NCBI GenBank assembly: GCA_001515955.1
Contig: LOES01000011.1
Span: forward strand, 1-6,145
Length of the DNA: 6,145 bases
Direction of reading: 5' to 3'
Origin: Clostridia bacterium BRH_c25
GTDB taxonomy: Bacteria; Bacillota_A; Clostridia; Lutisporales; Lutisporaceae
Part shown: positions 1 through 6,128 of the stretch, piece by piece
Layout: each line of letters begins with the position of its first letter
Position numbering within the stretch: position 1 is the first letter of the stretch
Translations under genes and position numbers: made by a program
Notes under the pieces: model-generated
The model's input: the letters and a program-made list of their open reading frames with translations, nothing else
Told to the model about the DNA's origin: nothing
The model's database searches: none

Positions 1-1585
1 GCTCGGACCAGCTTCCCAATGCGGTACTGAGCGACTTGTCCTCCCAGGCCTCGGTCTGCATAAAGGCCGGGTAGCCTTCGCCAAACTGCTTCAAAAGTCC
101 CTTAAGGCTCCACAGCCAGCCAAAATACATATTTGACTGCCATTTGTCCTTCTCCAGCCCGTCGAATTTATTTTTTATACTGTTAAATGCTTCGGTGTAG
201 CCTTCCCACTTCTTATCTTCCTCATAGATTTCGAACAATAAGTCATAGGCTCTTTTGGAGCCCAAAACAGCCATTACATCCAAGCCCTTCGGCACCGGCC
301 TTTTATAGGGCTCAACCAGCTCCTGCAATATTTCGGAATCGGCAATATACCTCTGGCCCATAAGCCTGAACTGTTTTCCGGCAGGAGTAGATACCGTTGT
401 ATACTTCGGCATGATTGCAGGCTCGGGAAGCTCTTTGACAGCCTTATAAAGCCGGTCCAATTTATCCTTGTCATCCAGCCGGTTGACATCAGGGCTGTCT
501 CCATAAACCTTTACCAGCAGCTTCCCGTAATCAAGTATGTTCAGGTCATCGGATTTTCCCACATAGAAGGAGGTGGACTCATAAATGTTCTGCCAGCGCA
601 CCAGATCATTTTTGTCCTCCGACAGGAGGGTGTATGTTATCAGCAGCGCCTGAAGGGTCTGCTCTTCATTTCTCTCATTGTTATTTTGAAAAACCGGAAA
701 AGGCACTTGACCGTACCACATCATGGCCTTGAAGTACATTTTCAACTCGTCGTTTTTTGTATAATGCCCCCGGGGCTTGTATTGGCTGTAATCCAGCTGG
801 AATGGAAAAATAGACGACTGCTGGTAGCCGCTCTGGGCTTTCATCAGCTCATACTCCTTCAAAGCAAGCAGCTTCGCCTTATCAGGCATATCCAAAGGCA
901 GCTCCATACCCAATGCAAGCTTCGCCACTCCGAAATACGCTATATTCTTCAGCTCCAGCTCCTTTAAGGCTTTATTCTCCAAGCTTTCATAAAGTGCCAC
1001 AGACTTTCCGAGCATGCTGTCGGTAAGCGCCTTAAGCTCAGCGGTCAGCGTCTCAGCCTCCAGCCTTCTCAATGAATAGTCATAGAAAACATGATAAACC
1101 TGCAGCACCGAATCAACGGTAATAAAGGAGGGTGCCAGCAGATACTCGTTGTTTTCATAAATGTAGAAAAGCTGCTCTTCCTTTGAGGGAGTAACAACAA
1201 ACCCATTCTTCGCAAGCAGCTCCCTCTGTTTTTTCGTAAAGCTCCCGAATTGCTCCAGATTGACTACATTGGACAGATCCGCTTCAATTCTGTATGCAGG
1301 CACGGAGGCAGTATATTGGACCGCTTCAAAGGGCACATCAATTTCACCGCTTCCTTCAGTCTGCGCAAGTACCGGAACTATCTTTTCCGTACTTTCTTCT
1401 ATTACTGTCTTTTGTTCTATTTCCGTCTTTTGGCTATTTGCATCAGTACTTTCCTCAGTGATGCTTTCCTGGATACTTTCGTCAACTGCCGGTTTTTCTG
1501 CCGAACAGCCCGATAGCGAAAGCATGATTGACAATGTAAATACCAAGGACAAAGCAAATGCCAAATACCGTTTTCCAGATGACAT
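1..1585 (-). CDS. DUF3160 family lipoprotein, C-terminus cut by window edge
   Basis: The minus-strand frame is open from ATG at 1585 to the window edge, giving 528 residues without a stop. The N-terminus is a lipoprotein signal: MSSGKR, a hydrophobic stretch, then the lipobox LSGC with the lipidated Cys at residue 27. A Glu/Ser/Thr-rich linker (about 28-70) follows, as expected for a protein tethered to the outer face of the membrane. From about residue 129 the sequence matches DUF3160 as I know it: FVVTPSKEEQLFYIYE, then APSFITVDSVLQVYHVFYDY (about 152-171), then PRGHYTKNDELKMYF and AMMWYG (about 271-292). It ends in LGSWSEL, a family motif usually well before the C-terminus, so perhaps 200 residues or more lie outside the window. 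The start is preceded by a GGTGGGG-type weak ribosome site. It lies 28 bases after the stop of the exported DxDxD-repeat gene, so the two are probably cotranscribed. The biochemical role of DUF3160 is unknown; I infer only an extracytoplasmic lipoprotein. Confidence 0.9.
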   Translation of the reverse strand, partial: MSSGKRYLAFALSLVFTLSIMLSLSGCSAEKPAVDESIQESITEESTDANSQKTEIEQKTVIEESTEKIVPVLAQTEGSGEIDVPFEAVQYTASVPAYRIEADLSNVVNLEQFGSFTKKQRELLAKNGFVVTPSKEEQLFYIYENNEYLLAPSFITVDSVLQVYHVFYDYSLRRLEAETLTAELKALTDSMLGKSVALYESLENKALKELELKNIAYFGVAKLALGMELPLDMPDKAKLLALKEYELMKAQSGYQQSSIFPFQLDYSQYKPRGHYTKNDELKMYFKAMMWYGQVPFPVFQNNNERNEEQTLQALLITYTLLSEDKNDLVRWQNIYESTSFYVGKSDDLNILDYGKLLVKVYGDSPDVNRLDDKDKLDRLYKAVKELPEPAIMPKYTTVSTPAGKQFRLMGQRYIADSEILQELVEPYKRPVPKGLDVMAVLGSKRAYDLLFEIYEEDKKWEGYTEAFNSIKNKFDGLEKDKWQSNMYFGWLWSLKGLLKQFGEGYPAFMQTEAWEDKSLSTALGSWSE

Positions 1586-1613
1586 ATAAACCCCACCAAC
1601 CTTTCTTTTAATT

Positions 1614-2453
1614 CTATTTCTTTTCAACCAGCCCTTCACCGGCCTTTTCCAGCTCTATCCAACGCTGCTGCCCACCTTCCCTGACCTGTACCAGCAGACT
1701 CTCTTTTTCGTTATGCTCCGTGACCAGCGTCAGTATATCCTCATAAGGCATGCTTTCGGCGATGCTCTCAAAGCCGAAGCCCGCCCACTTGTAAGCGTTT
1801 ATCAAGGCATTACCCTCTTGCAGCCTTTCAATGGAGATTATTTCATCCTTTTTATCGGCATCTATGTCAAAGAAAATGTAATCATCAAAGGGCCTGGAAA
1901 GCCTGGACCCCCTCCACACCGGCACAATATCCCCCTTATCCCAGTGATACAGGAAGGGTCTCTTAGCCATAACCGGATGGAAAGCCGCCTCCTTGTATAC
2001 ACCCAGGGCAATTTCCCTCCTCTGATCCCCATCCACGTCACAGGTCTGTACCTTCCATGGGTTCAGCTCCTCAAACTCTCTTTCATAACTCTTTATGAGC
2101 CCATTATCATAGGAAAGCATCACCAGCTTATTCCCGTAGAATTCCTTGCCGTCCCCCTCAATTACAAGCAGCTCTTCATCCGAATCCCCATCGATATCCG
2201 ATATGCAGCAGCTTACGATTACTCCCTCCATATCCCCGGGCTTATATTGCGCCTTTAGCTCACCGGCAGAATCATAAAGCTTAATTCCGTCCTGAAGCAC
2301 TGCCACCTCATATTCCCCTGCCTCACACCTCAATGTGCCGATAAGCTCCGGCTTTTCCTTCTTTTCCAGGCCGGATGCAACAAAAAGCATGCCTGCCACA
2401 GCAGCAATCAAAAGAACCAGACCAATCCTTTTCAAAGTCATGTATGCACCCAT
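1614..2453 (-). CDS. Membrane-anchored protein with FG-GAP/VCBS-like DxDxD repeats
   Basis: This 279-residue protein has one N-terminal hydrophobic segment (about 10-28) after a short basic start. There is no lipobox Cys: the sequence reads VASGLE where a lipoprotein would have Cys. It is therefore either anchored by this segment or cleaved by signal peptidase I. The rest looks exported and contains three evenly spaced acidic repeats: DIDGDSDEELLV (86-97), DVDGDQRREIALG (139-151) and DIDADKKDEIISI (196-208), 53 and 57 residues apart. Such D-x-D-x-D loops followed by D/R-E-(I/L) are typical of FG-GAP/VCBS beta-propeller blades and often bind calcium. The third has Ala in place of the usual Gly. 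Two starts are possible. ATG 2453 sits one base after GAAAGGGG, uncomfortably close, while ATG 2441 gives MTLKRIG and a cleaner signal, so the true protein may be 275 residues. It is the first gene of the unit with the DUF3160 lipoprotein. Its function is not known; a role as a surface partner of that lipoprotein is inference. Confidence 0.8.
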   Translation of the reverse strand: MGAYMTLKRIGLVLLIAAVAGMLFVASGLEKKEKPELIGTLRCEAGEYEVAVLQDGIKLYDSAGELKAQYKPGDMEGVIVSCCISDIDGDSDEELLVIEGDGKEFYGNKLVMLSYDNGLIKSYEREFEELNPWKVQTCDVDGDQRREIALGVYKEAAFHPVMAKRPFLYHWDKGDIVPVWRGSRLSRPFDDYIFFDIDADKKDEIISIERLQEGNALINAYKWAGFGFESIAESMPYEDILTLVTEHNEKESLLVQVREGGQQRWIELEKAGEGLVEKK

Positions 2454-2476
2454 GCCCCTTTCAAAAAACAGCGATT

Positions 2477-2505
2477 ATTACAATAGCTCAATTCAAGCCT
2501 TACAA
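2477..2505 (-). promoter_or_regulatory. Probable promoter of the DxDxD-repeat/DUF3160 unit
   Basis: Read on the minus strand, TTGTAA (2505-2500, 4 of 6 consensus bases) is separated by 17 bp from TGTAAT (2482-2477, 5 of 6). Transcription would start near 2470, leaving a leader of about 17-29 bases before the two candidate start codons. The -35 box overlaps the T-tract of the upstream gene's terminator. The assignment rests only on sequence match and position. Confidence 0.45.
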
Positions 2506-2542
2506 AAAACACCTGCTATGGAAATATTACCATAGCAGGTGT
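2503..2542 (-). terminator. Rho-independent terminator of the AAA ATPase gene
   Basis: A perfect 13-bp stem (ACACCTGCTATGG at 2509-2521 with its complement at 2530-2542) closes an 8-base loop. On the minus strand it is followed directly by a run of six T (2508-2503). It begins 31 bases after the stop of the ATPase gene at 2574, so it ends that transcript before the promoter of the next minus-strand unit. The plus strand has no T-run after the stem, so it should act in one direction. The same hairpin recurs near 5881. Confidence 0.85.
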
Positions 2543-2568
2543 CATGTTTCAATTAAATCAATGACCTT
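2509..2568 (-). repeat. Hairpin-containing dispersed repeat, copy A
   Basis: This stretch shares its stem (CCATAGCAGGTGT), most of the loop (AAATATTA against AAATATCA) and the flank TCAATTAAAT with 5881-5938, in the same orientation. On the minus strand the flanks AAGGTCATTGATTTAATTGA and AAGATCAGGAATTTAATTGA match at 16 of 20 positions. The similarity stops about six bases short of the ATPase stop codon. In this copy the palindrome is perfect and is followed by a T-run, so here it serves as a terminator. Confidence 0.7.
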
Positions 2569-2573
2569 GGCAC

Positions 2574-4031
2574 CTATACTGCATATCCCTCTTTTTCAGA
2601 ATTTCCAAGCAGATATAAAAATGCAGGCGCAGGTATTTTAACAACCGGTATTCTGGTATTGTGGGAGGTTATTCCATAATCCTCAGCCCGCTTTGTGATG
2701 ATCAATGAACCTTGAACCTTTGCCTTTTCATCATTTGTAAGCTCAATAACCGCATCCGTTTCCCTGACATGGGTGTTCTCCCTGTATTTGACCTTACAGA
2801 GAAGCCGTCCCATTGGCAGCTCAACGACTACATCTACTTCTTTTTCATTTTCTTTAACTCTTCTGTAATACCCTACCCGTGCATTAGTTGTATAATAAAA
2901 GGCCGCTACATGCTTATAAACTGCTGTTTCTACCATTATACCCATTTCCTCCTGGTTGGTTATTACATCCTCAAGCATTAATACAGCATTACGGATTGCA
3001 GCATCGGCTATATAAATCTTTGACCGTCCCTTCAGGATTCCCTTGCCGTCAACACCAACCGGATCGCTTATATAAATGAGATTTGATTCTTTTAAAAACT
3101 CAATATAACTTGCTAAGGTAGACTTGTTCATGCCATCAAGCTCTTTAGACATTGTTGTGATGTTTATTATGCTTGAAGAATTCATGCAAAGATATAGAAA
3201 CACCTTTTCCAGCTGTAAGGGATTTCTGACATTAAACAAAGTAAGTACATCCCTTTTTATAACCTTGTCAACGACATCTTCACGAAGCATCCGCTGAGAG
3301 AAAGCATCATCACTTGATAGCGCAAGCTCCGGAAAACCTCCTATCGTTAAATAACGGTTGAAATGCTGCTGCAGTGGTGAAAGCTTATTCATCAACTCAC
3401 TTAAATCACTCTTGCCCATTTTATATAACTGAGTAGGCCGGATTCCGGCAGGCAGCCCGGGTCTCACCGGTACCTGAAGCAAGTCACAGTATTCATAAAA
3501 AGATAATGTGGGTATTCTTAGTATGCTCCAACGACCAACACCACTATTGGCAGACCCCTTTTCAAGAGTTGGACTCGCAGAGCCGGTTGCAACTAAACGG
3601 AGGTACGGGCGTGAATCGTATAATGTCTTGACCCAAACCTCCCAATCCTCAGCGTATTGCACCTCATCAAAAAAGAAATACACTTCGCCTTCTGTTGGAT
3701 AAGCATTTTCATACGCTCTTAAAACACCTTCAAAGCCGCCGAGCTTTAAAATAGGGTTATCAAAGGATAAATAAACAATATTCCGTGCAGGAATTCCCTC
3801 TGATAAAAGCTCATTTATCAACTGATACATTATAGTAGTCTTCCCAACCCTGCGTGCTCCACTTAATATGACAAACCGGCGCAAGCTTGGATGCCGCAGC
3901 AGTTTCTTTGCTTCGTAGAATGCGAAGCGGTGCTGCGGGGGCGCACTTTTATCAGATATTGGGATACCTTTCCACCAAGGATTATATTGAATTAACAAGT
4001 TTAAAAGCTTCTCATCAGTAAACATAGACAT
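2574..4031 (-). CDS. AAA_14/DUF4143 family ATPase
   Basis: The 485-residue protein belongs to the stand-alone AAA_14 plus DUF4143 ATPases common in bacteria and archaea. The ATPase part has Walker A GARRVGKTT (58-66, Lys64), Walker B VYFFFDE (117-123, Asp122/Glu123) and sensor-1-like VATGSAS (147-153). GGFPE (231-235) marks the start of the DUF4143 part. It continues through a winged-helix-like region (about 285-325) into a C-terminal restriction-endonuclease-like fold with KEVDVVVE (397-404) and CKVKYRE (412-418). Family members usually read EVK at that last motif, and here the Glu is Lys413. No membrane segment is seen, so it is probably cytosolic. The start at 4031 is supported by GAGGTGAT five bases upstream; Met3 at 4025 is an alternative. 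It is transcribed alone, away from the PadR gene, and terminated at 2509-2542. The cellular role of this family is not established, and nothing beside it looks like a partner. Confidence 0.9.
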   Translation of the reverse strand: MSMFTDEKLLNLLIQYNPWWKGIPISDKSAPPQHRFAFYEAKKLLRHPSLRRFVILSGARRVGKTTIMYQLINELLSEGIPARNIVYLSFDNPILKLGGFEGVLRAYENAYPTEGEVYFFFDEVQYAEDWEVWVKTLYDSRPYLRLVATGSASPTLEKGSANSGVGRWSILRIPTLSFYEYCDLLQVPVRPGLPAGIRPTQLYKMGKSDLSELMNKLSPLQQHFNRYLTIGGFPELALSSDDAFSQRMLREDVVDKVIKRDVLTLFNVRNPLQLEKVFLYLCMNSSSIINITTMSKELDGMNKSTLASYIEFLKESNLIYISDPVGVDGKGILKGRSKIYIADAAIRNAVLMLEDVITNQEEMGIMVETAVYKHVAAFYYTTNARVGYYRRVKENEKEVDVVVELPMGRLLCKVKYRENTHVRETDAVIELTNDEKAKVQGSLIITKRAEDYGITSHNTRIPVVKIPAPAFLYLLGNSEKEGYAV

Positions 4032-4057
4032 TATTTATCACCTCACCTGTATTTTAT

Positions 4058-4063
4058 ATTATA
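4058..4063 (-). promoter_or_regulatory. Possible -10 box of the AAA ATPase gene
   Basis: A perfect TATAAT on the minus strand lies 27 bases upstream of the ATPase start codon in a very AT-rich stretch. No convincing -35 box is found 15-19 bp upstream, and there is no extended TG motif. A second TATAAT at 4096-4091 also lacks a good -35. Position is the main support. Confidence 0.3.
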
Positions 4064-4145
4064 CTATGCATTAATTCAATACTTATTTATATTATAATAT
4101 CCATTATTCCTGGATTTATGCAAAATTAAAGTGCCAAAGCCAAAA

Positions 4146-4278
4146 GCAATTAAGCTATTAAAACCGTATTCGGCAATAACTTAATTGCCTTGTAGGAGCC
4201 TTATGGGGTCAGGCTTGAATTATTCTCTTTCTCTAAAAAGGAATAATTCACTGTAAGAGCTGTTATCGCAACTCTTTT
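4146..4278 (+). other. Row of four inverted repeats in the divergent intergenic region
   Basis: The 325 bases between the ATPase and PadR genes hold no credible reading frame, but four hairpins follow each other almost without gaps. H1 pairs GCAATTAAGCTATT (4146-4159) with 4175-4188, 13 of 14 bp, with an inner CCG/CGG pair (4164-4166/4171-4173). H2 pairs AGCCT with AGGCT (4197-4201/4211-4215). H3 pairs TGAATTATTC (4216-4225) with a perfect complement at 4241-4250, extended by CTTT/AAAG after a one-base bulge. H4 pairs AAGAGCTG (4255-4262) with CAACTCTT (4269-4276... within 4271-4278 including its T-run), with one mismatch. It is followed by T residues and then the PadR -35 box. This could be a small RNA ending in a weak terminator, an old palindromic element or a regulatory region. 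I recognise no known RNA family. Confidence 0.5.
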
Positions 4279-4280
4279 TA

Positions 4281-4309
4281 TTGACAAGAAAACGATTCCG
4301 GGCTATTAT
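4281..4309 (+). promoter_or_regulatory. Strong sigma-A type promoter of the padR-DUF2812 unit
   Basis: A perfect -35 box TTGACA (4281-4286) stands 17 bp from TATTAT (4304-4309, 5 of 6 consensus bases). Transcription should start near 4316, giving a leader of about 40 bases before the PadR start codon. The dyad at 4309-4338 begins at the last base of the -10 box and covers the start site. A strong core promoter blocked by a repressor fits the arrangement. Confidence 0.8.
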
Positions 4310-4338
4310 TATGTTATACGATATATCGTTACACATAA
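4309..4338 (+). promoter_or_regulatory. Probable PadR operator (30-bp dyad)
   Basis: The left half TTATGTTATACGATA and the right half TATCGTTACACATAA form an inverted repeat centred between 4323 and 4324. Twelve of the 15 pairs match, including a perfect 12-bp core ACGATATATCGT (4318-4329) and outer ATGT/ACAT arms. ATGT...ACAT dyads are the known recognition pattern of PadR-family repressors. The dyad overlaps the end of the -10 box and the expected start site, so binding should block transcription. Autorepression by the first gene of the unit is the inferred mechanism. Confidence 0.75.
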
Positions 4339-4356
4339 TACCTAGGAGGGATCATA

Positions 4357-4668
4357 ATGTCATATACAGGCAGTCCGATGACGGAAGCAATGTACTATAT
4401 ACTCCTTGCCTTAATGAATCCCAATCATGGTTATCAACTAATGGACGCAATTAAGCAAGTATCAAAGGGGCGTATCAAAATGGGCCCGGGAACATTGTAT
4501 GGCGTTCTTACACGACTGGAGAAAGATAAACTCCTTGTAATATTAAATGATGACGGGCGAAGAAAAACCTATGCCATCACAGAAGCCGGCACCACTGCAC
4601 TTAAAGCAGAATATAAAAGGTTAAAGGATATGATTCAGGATGGAATTATATTGGAGGAGAGATTATAA
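4357..4668 (+). CDS. PadR family transcriptional regulator
   Basis: This 103-residue protein is a short PadR-type winged-helix repressor. It shows the family pattern in order: helix 1 with MTEAMYYILLALM (8-20), HGYQLMDAI (24-32), the recognition-helix signature GPGTLYGVLTRLE (43-55), and the wing with GRRKTYAITEAG (67-78). One C-terminal helix (about 79-96) is of the sort that mediates dimer formation, and the single short helix places it in the small-PadR subgroup. The start is set by AGGAGG at 4344-4349, seven bases before ATG. It is the first gene of a two-gene unit, and its stop codon TAA directly abuts the ATG of the DUF2812 gene, so translation is probably coupled. Such proteins usually repress their own operon and release DNA on binding a ligand or on membrane stress. 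Here the dyad over the promoter supports autorepression. The inducing signal is unknown. Confidence 0.93.
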   Translation: MSYTGSPMTEAMYYILLALMNPNHGYQLMDAIKQVSKGRIKMGPGTLYGVLTRLEKDKLLVILNDDGRRKTYAITEAGTTALKAEYKRLKDMIQDGIILEERL

Positions 4669-5859
4669 ATGGGCAAGTTGGTAAAAAGACTGATGCTTGA
4701 TGACATATATGCCATCGGCCGGAATGAAAGCTGGTTTTCCGACATGGCGAAAAAGGGTCTGCATTTAAAAAAGCTTGGACGAATGTTTGTTTATTTTGAA
4801 AAGGGAGAATCAAAGAAAACCAAATATAGAATTGATATTATAAAGGAAAAGCCATCACAGGAGCAACTCGATGTTTATCACGATTGTGGTTGGGATATTG
4901 TCACAAATAGCGGGGATTTTCATATTTTTTCTGCTGATGAGAAATCCTGCACCACCGAGTTGCATACAGATCCGGTTGAGCAAGGCTTTTCCCTGTCAGA
5001 ATTAAACAAACGGCTTAAAGTTAACACAATCATTATATCTTTTGCAATGCTGCTATTTTTTGGTATGATATTCAGCATCTATTTCTTCAATGATGAGCCC
5101 TTTTTGTATATGATAAAAGGCCAGTTTGTCCAGCAAATGCTGCTTGTTGTTGTTGAGCTTTATGTCTTTTATTCGGTAATACGCAATTATGCGGCTATCA
5201 GTAGTCTTAAAAAATCGCTGCTGCAGGGTAAAGCAATTAATCATAAAGAGGAATATAGAAGAGCCAGACTGTTAGCTGGTATATTAGCAGGTTTATTTTT
5301 GCCTGTTTCGTTGTTTACTATTTTCATACCCTTTGCTGAAATTGCCAGAAGCAAAAACTACACACTTCCTGAAGCCAGCACTAATCTGCCTGTCATAAGG
5401 CTTGCTGACATAGAGCAAAATCCAGGGCTTACCCGTGAGACAGGTTATTATGGCAATGATGTTGATTGGGCAAACAGAGTCAGCTTCGATTGGAGCCTGC
5501 TTGCACCTGTCCAGTATGAAATTGATGAACGTGGGATGGTAAATGGTGAAATGTGGGAAGATAAAAGCGGCGAATACTCCCCAAGCATAACCACCCGATT
5601 TTACAAGCTGACCTTTAGGAGCATGGCAGAAAATCTTACCCTTGATCTTATCAGCCGCTATGTATATAGGGATGATACCGAAATTAAAGCAGTCGATGGT
5701 TTGAAGCTTGATAAAATGTATATCGCAGAAGAGGGTACAAGAAAACAGATATTTGCTTATTCAGGCAAGCAAGTAATCCATGTTGCCTATTACGGAAAGA
5801 TGAAAATAGAGGATATAATTCCTTTAGTCTCGGAAAAGCTGCTTTCTTATCAGGAGTAG
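4669..5859 (+). CDS. DUF2812 membrane protein with extracytoplasmic C-terminal domain
   Basis: The 396-residue protein begins with a DUF2812 domain (about 10-90). Its typical marks are ESWFSDMAKKGLHL (20-33), YFEKGESKKTKYRID (42-56), YHDCGWDIV (70-78) and FHIFSAD (84-90). Three hydrophobic segments follow, at about 118-139, 153-171 and 201-222. The loop between the second and third is basic (KK and RRAR), which puts the N-terminal domain in the cytosol and the last 170 residues outside. That C-terminal part has no motif I recognise; it is acidic, rich in Tyr and Asp, and looks folded. ATG 4669 touches the PadR stop; GGAGG lies 11 bases upstream inside the PadR coding region. DUF2812 genes are commonly paired with PadR genes, which suggests a membrane effector or sensor whose level the repressor sets. 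The molecular function is not known. The ectodomain extends well beyond the basic DUF2812 unit. Confidence 0.9.
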   Translation: MGKLVKRLMLDDIYAIGRNESWFSDMAKKGLHLKKLGRMFVYFEKGESKKTKYRIDIIKEKPSQEQLDVYHDCGWDIVTNSGDFHIFSADEKSCTTELHTDPVEQGFSLSELNKRLKVNTIIISFAMLLFFGMIFSIYFFNDEPFLYMIKGQFVQQMLLVVVELYVFYSVIRNYAAISSLKKSLLQGKAINHKEEYRRARLLAGILAGLFLPVSLFTIFIPFAEIARSKNYTLPEASTNLPVIRLADIEQNPGLTRETGYYGNDVDWANRVSFDWSLLAPVQYEIDERGMVNGEMWEDKSGEYSPSITTRFYKLTFRSMAENLTLDLISRYVYRDDTEIKAVDGLKLDKMYIAEEGTRKQIFAYSGKQVIHVAYYGKMKIEDIIPLVSEKLLSYQE

Positions 5860-5870
5860 CTGTATTTGCG

Positions 5871-5920
5871 GACAAAGACAACACCTGCATGGAAATATCA
5901 CCATAGCAGGTGTCTTTGTC
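5871..5920. terminator. Long imperfect hairpin between convergent genes
   Basis: GACAAAG (5871-5877) pairs with CTTTGTC (5914-5920), ACACCTGC (5881-5888) with GCAGGTGT (5906-5913), and ATGG (5889-5892) with CCAT (5901-5904). This gives 19 pairs interrupted by a 3-base and a 1-base bulge, around an 8-base loop. It lies 11 bases after the DUF2812 stop and 28 bases after the stop of the convergent small gene, so it could end both transcripts. Neither side has a proper T-run, which makes the terminator role less certain than for the related hairpin at 2509. Confidence 0.55.
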
Positions 5921-5938
5921 AATTAAATTCCTGATCTT
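5881..5938 (-). repeat. Hairpin-containing dispersed repeat, copy B
   Basis: This is the second copy of the element at 2509-2568, in the same orientation, with the same right stem arm, a near-identical loop and the shared TCAATTAAAT flank. Differences are concentrated in the left arm, which lacks the T of CTGCTATGG. The outside differs too: an added GACAAAG/CTTTGTC pairing replaces the T-run of copy A. The similarity ends about 10 bases before the stop codon of the small minus-strand gene, much as copy A ends near the ATPase stop. Confidence 0.7.
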
Positions 5939-5948
5939 TTCATCAATA

Positions 5949-6128
5949 CTAATGCTTATGCTTTGCAAGCATCTCAAGGTCAAATATAAGGCTCCTCAGA
6001 TCCATTTGCTTCTCTTCGAGCCATCTCCTCCGGCTTTCGTAAAGCAGAGCAACTGCCAGAATAGCCAGCTGCACTGCTATAAAAGCAAGTCCCTCTCTAA
6101 TGCTGCCAAACCTAAAAATACCATCCAT
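5949..6128 (-). CDS. Small single-span membrane protein (59 residues)
   Basis: ATG at 6128 is preceded by a near-perfect AAGGAGG eight bases upstream (6143-6137), which is the best evidence that this short frame is translated. The protein has a short N-terminus with MDGIFRFGSIREG, one hydrophobic segment (about 13-30) and a basic border ESRRRWLEEK (31-40). A charged amphipathic helix follows (about 36-58) and could form a coiled coil, ending in KHKH. The positive charges after the segment suggest that the C-terminal tail is cytosolic. I do not recognise the family. It converges on the DUF2812 gene, and its promoter and any operon partner lie beyond the right edge. Its neighbour upstream on the minus strand would be the place to look for its role. 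Confidence 0.75.
   Translation of the reverse strand: MDGIFRFGSIREGLAFIAVQLAILAVALLYESRRRWLEEKQMDLRSLIFDLEMLAKHKH

Noticed and set aside
1417..1599. 60-codon minus-strand frame near the DUF3160 start
   Set aside because: It is another frame of the DUF3160 signal peptide and linker region. The DUF3160 frame has a clear lipobox and family motifs.
1713..2258. 181-codon plus-strand open frame
   Set aside because: It lies wholly antisense to the DxDxD-repeat gene. Its translation is rich in Ile/Pro/His with no domain pattern, and it has no ribosome site that would favour it.
4146..4278. CRISPR array or known riboswitch
   Set aside because: The hairpins differ in sequence and spacing, so there is no repeat-spacer pattern. 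No conserved riboswitch or T-box core such as GGGTGG is present.
4357..5859. PadR/DUF2812 pair as a toxin-antitoxin or phage defence module
   Set aside because: No toxin motif, nuclease or sensing domain known from defence systems is seen. The autoregulated membrane-protein layout explains the pair better.
2509..5938. Transposon or insertion sequence bounded by the hairpin repeats
   Set aside because: No transposase, integrase or target duplication is visible between or beside the copies. The repeats are reported as such, without a mobile-element call.
5684..5983. 99-codon minus-strand open frame overlapping the DUF2812 gene end
   Set aside because: It runs antisense through the DUF2812 gene's 3' part and the hairpin repeat, and overlaps the better-supported 59-residue gene. 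Its translation shows no family signature.
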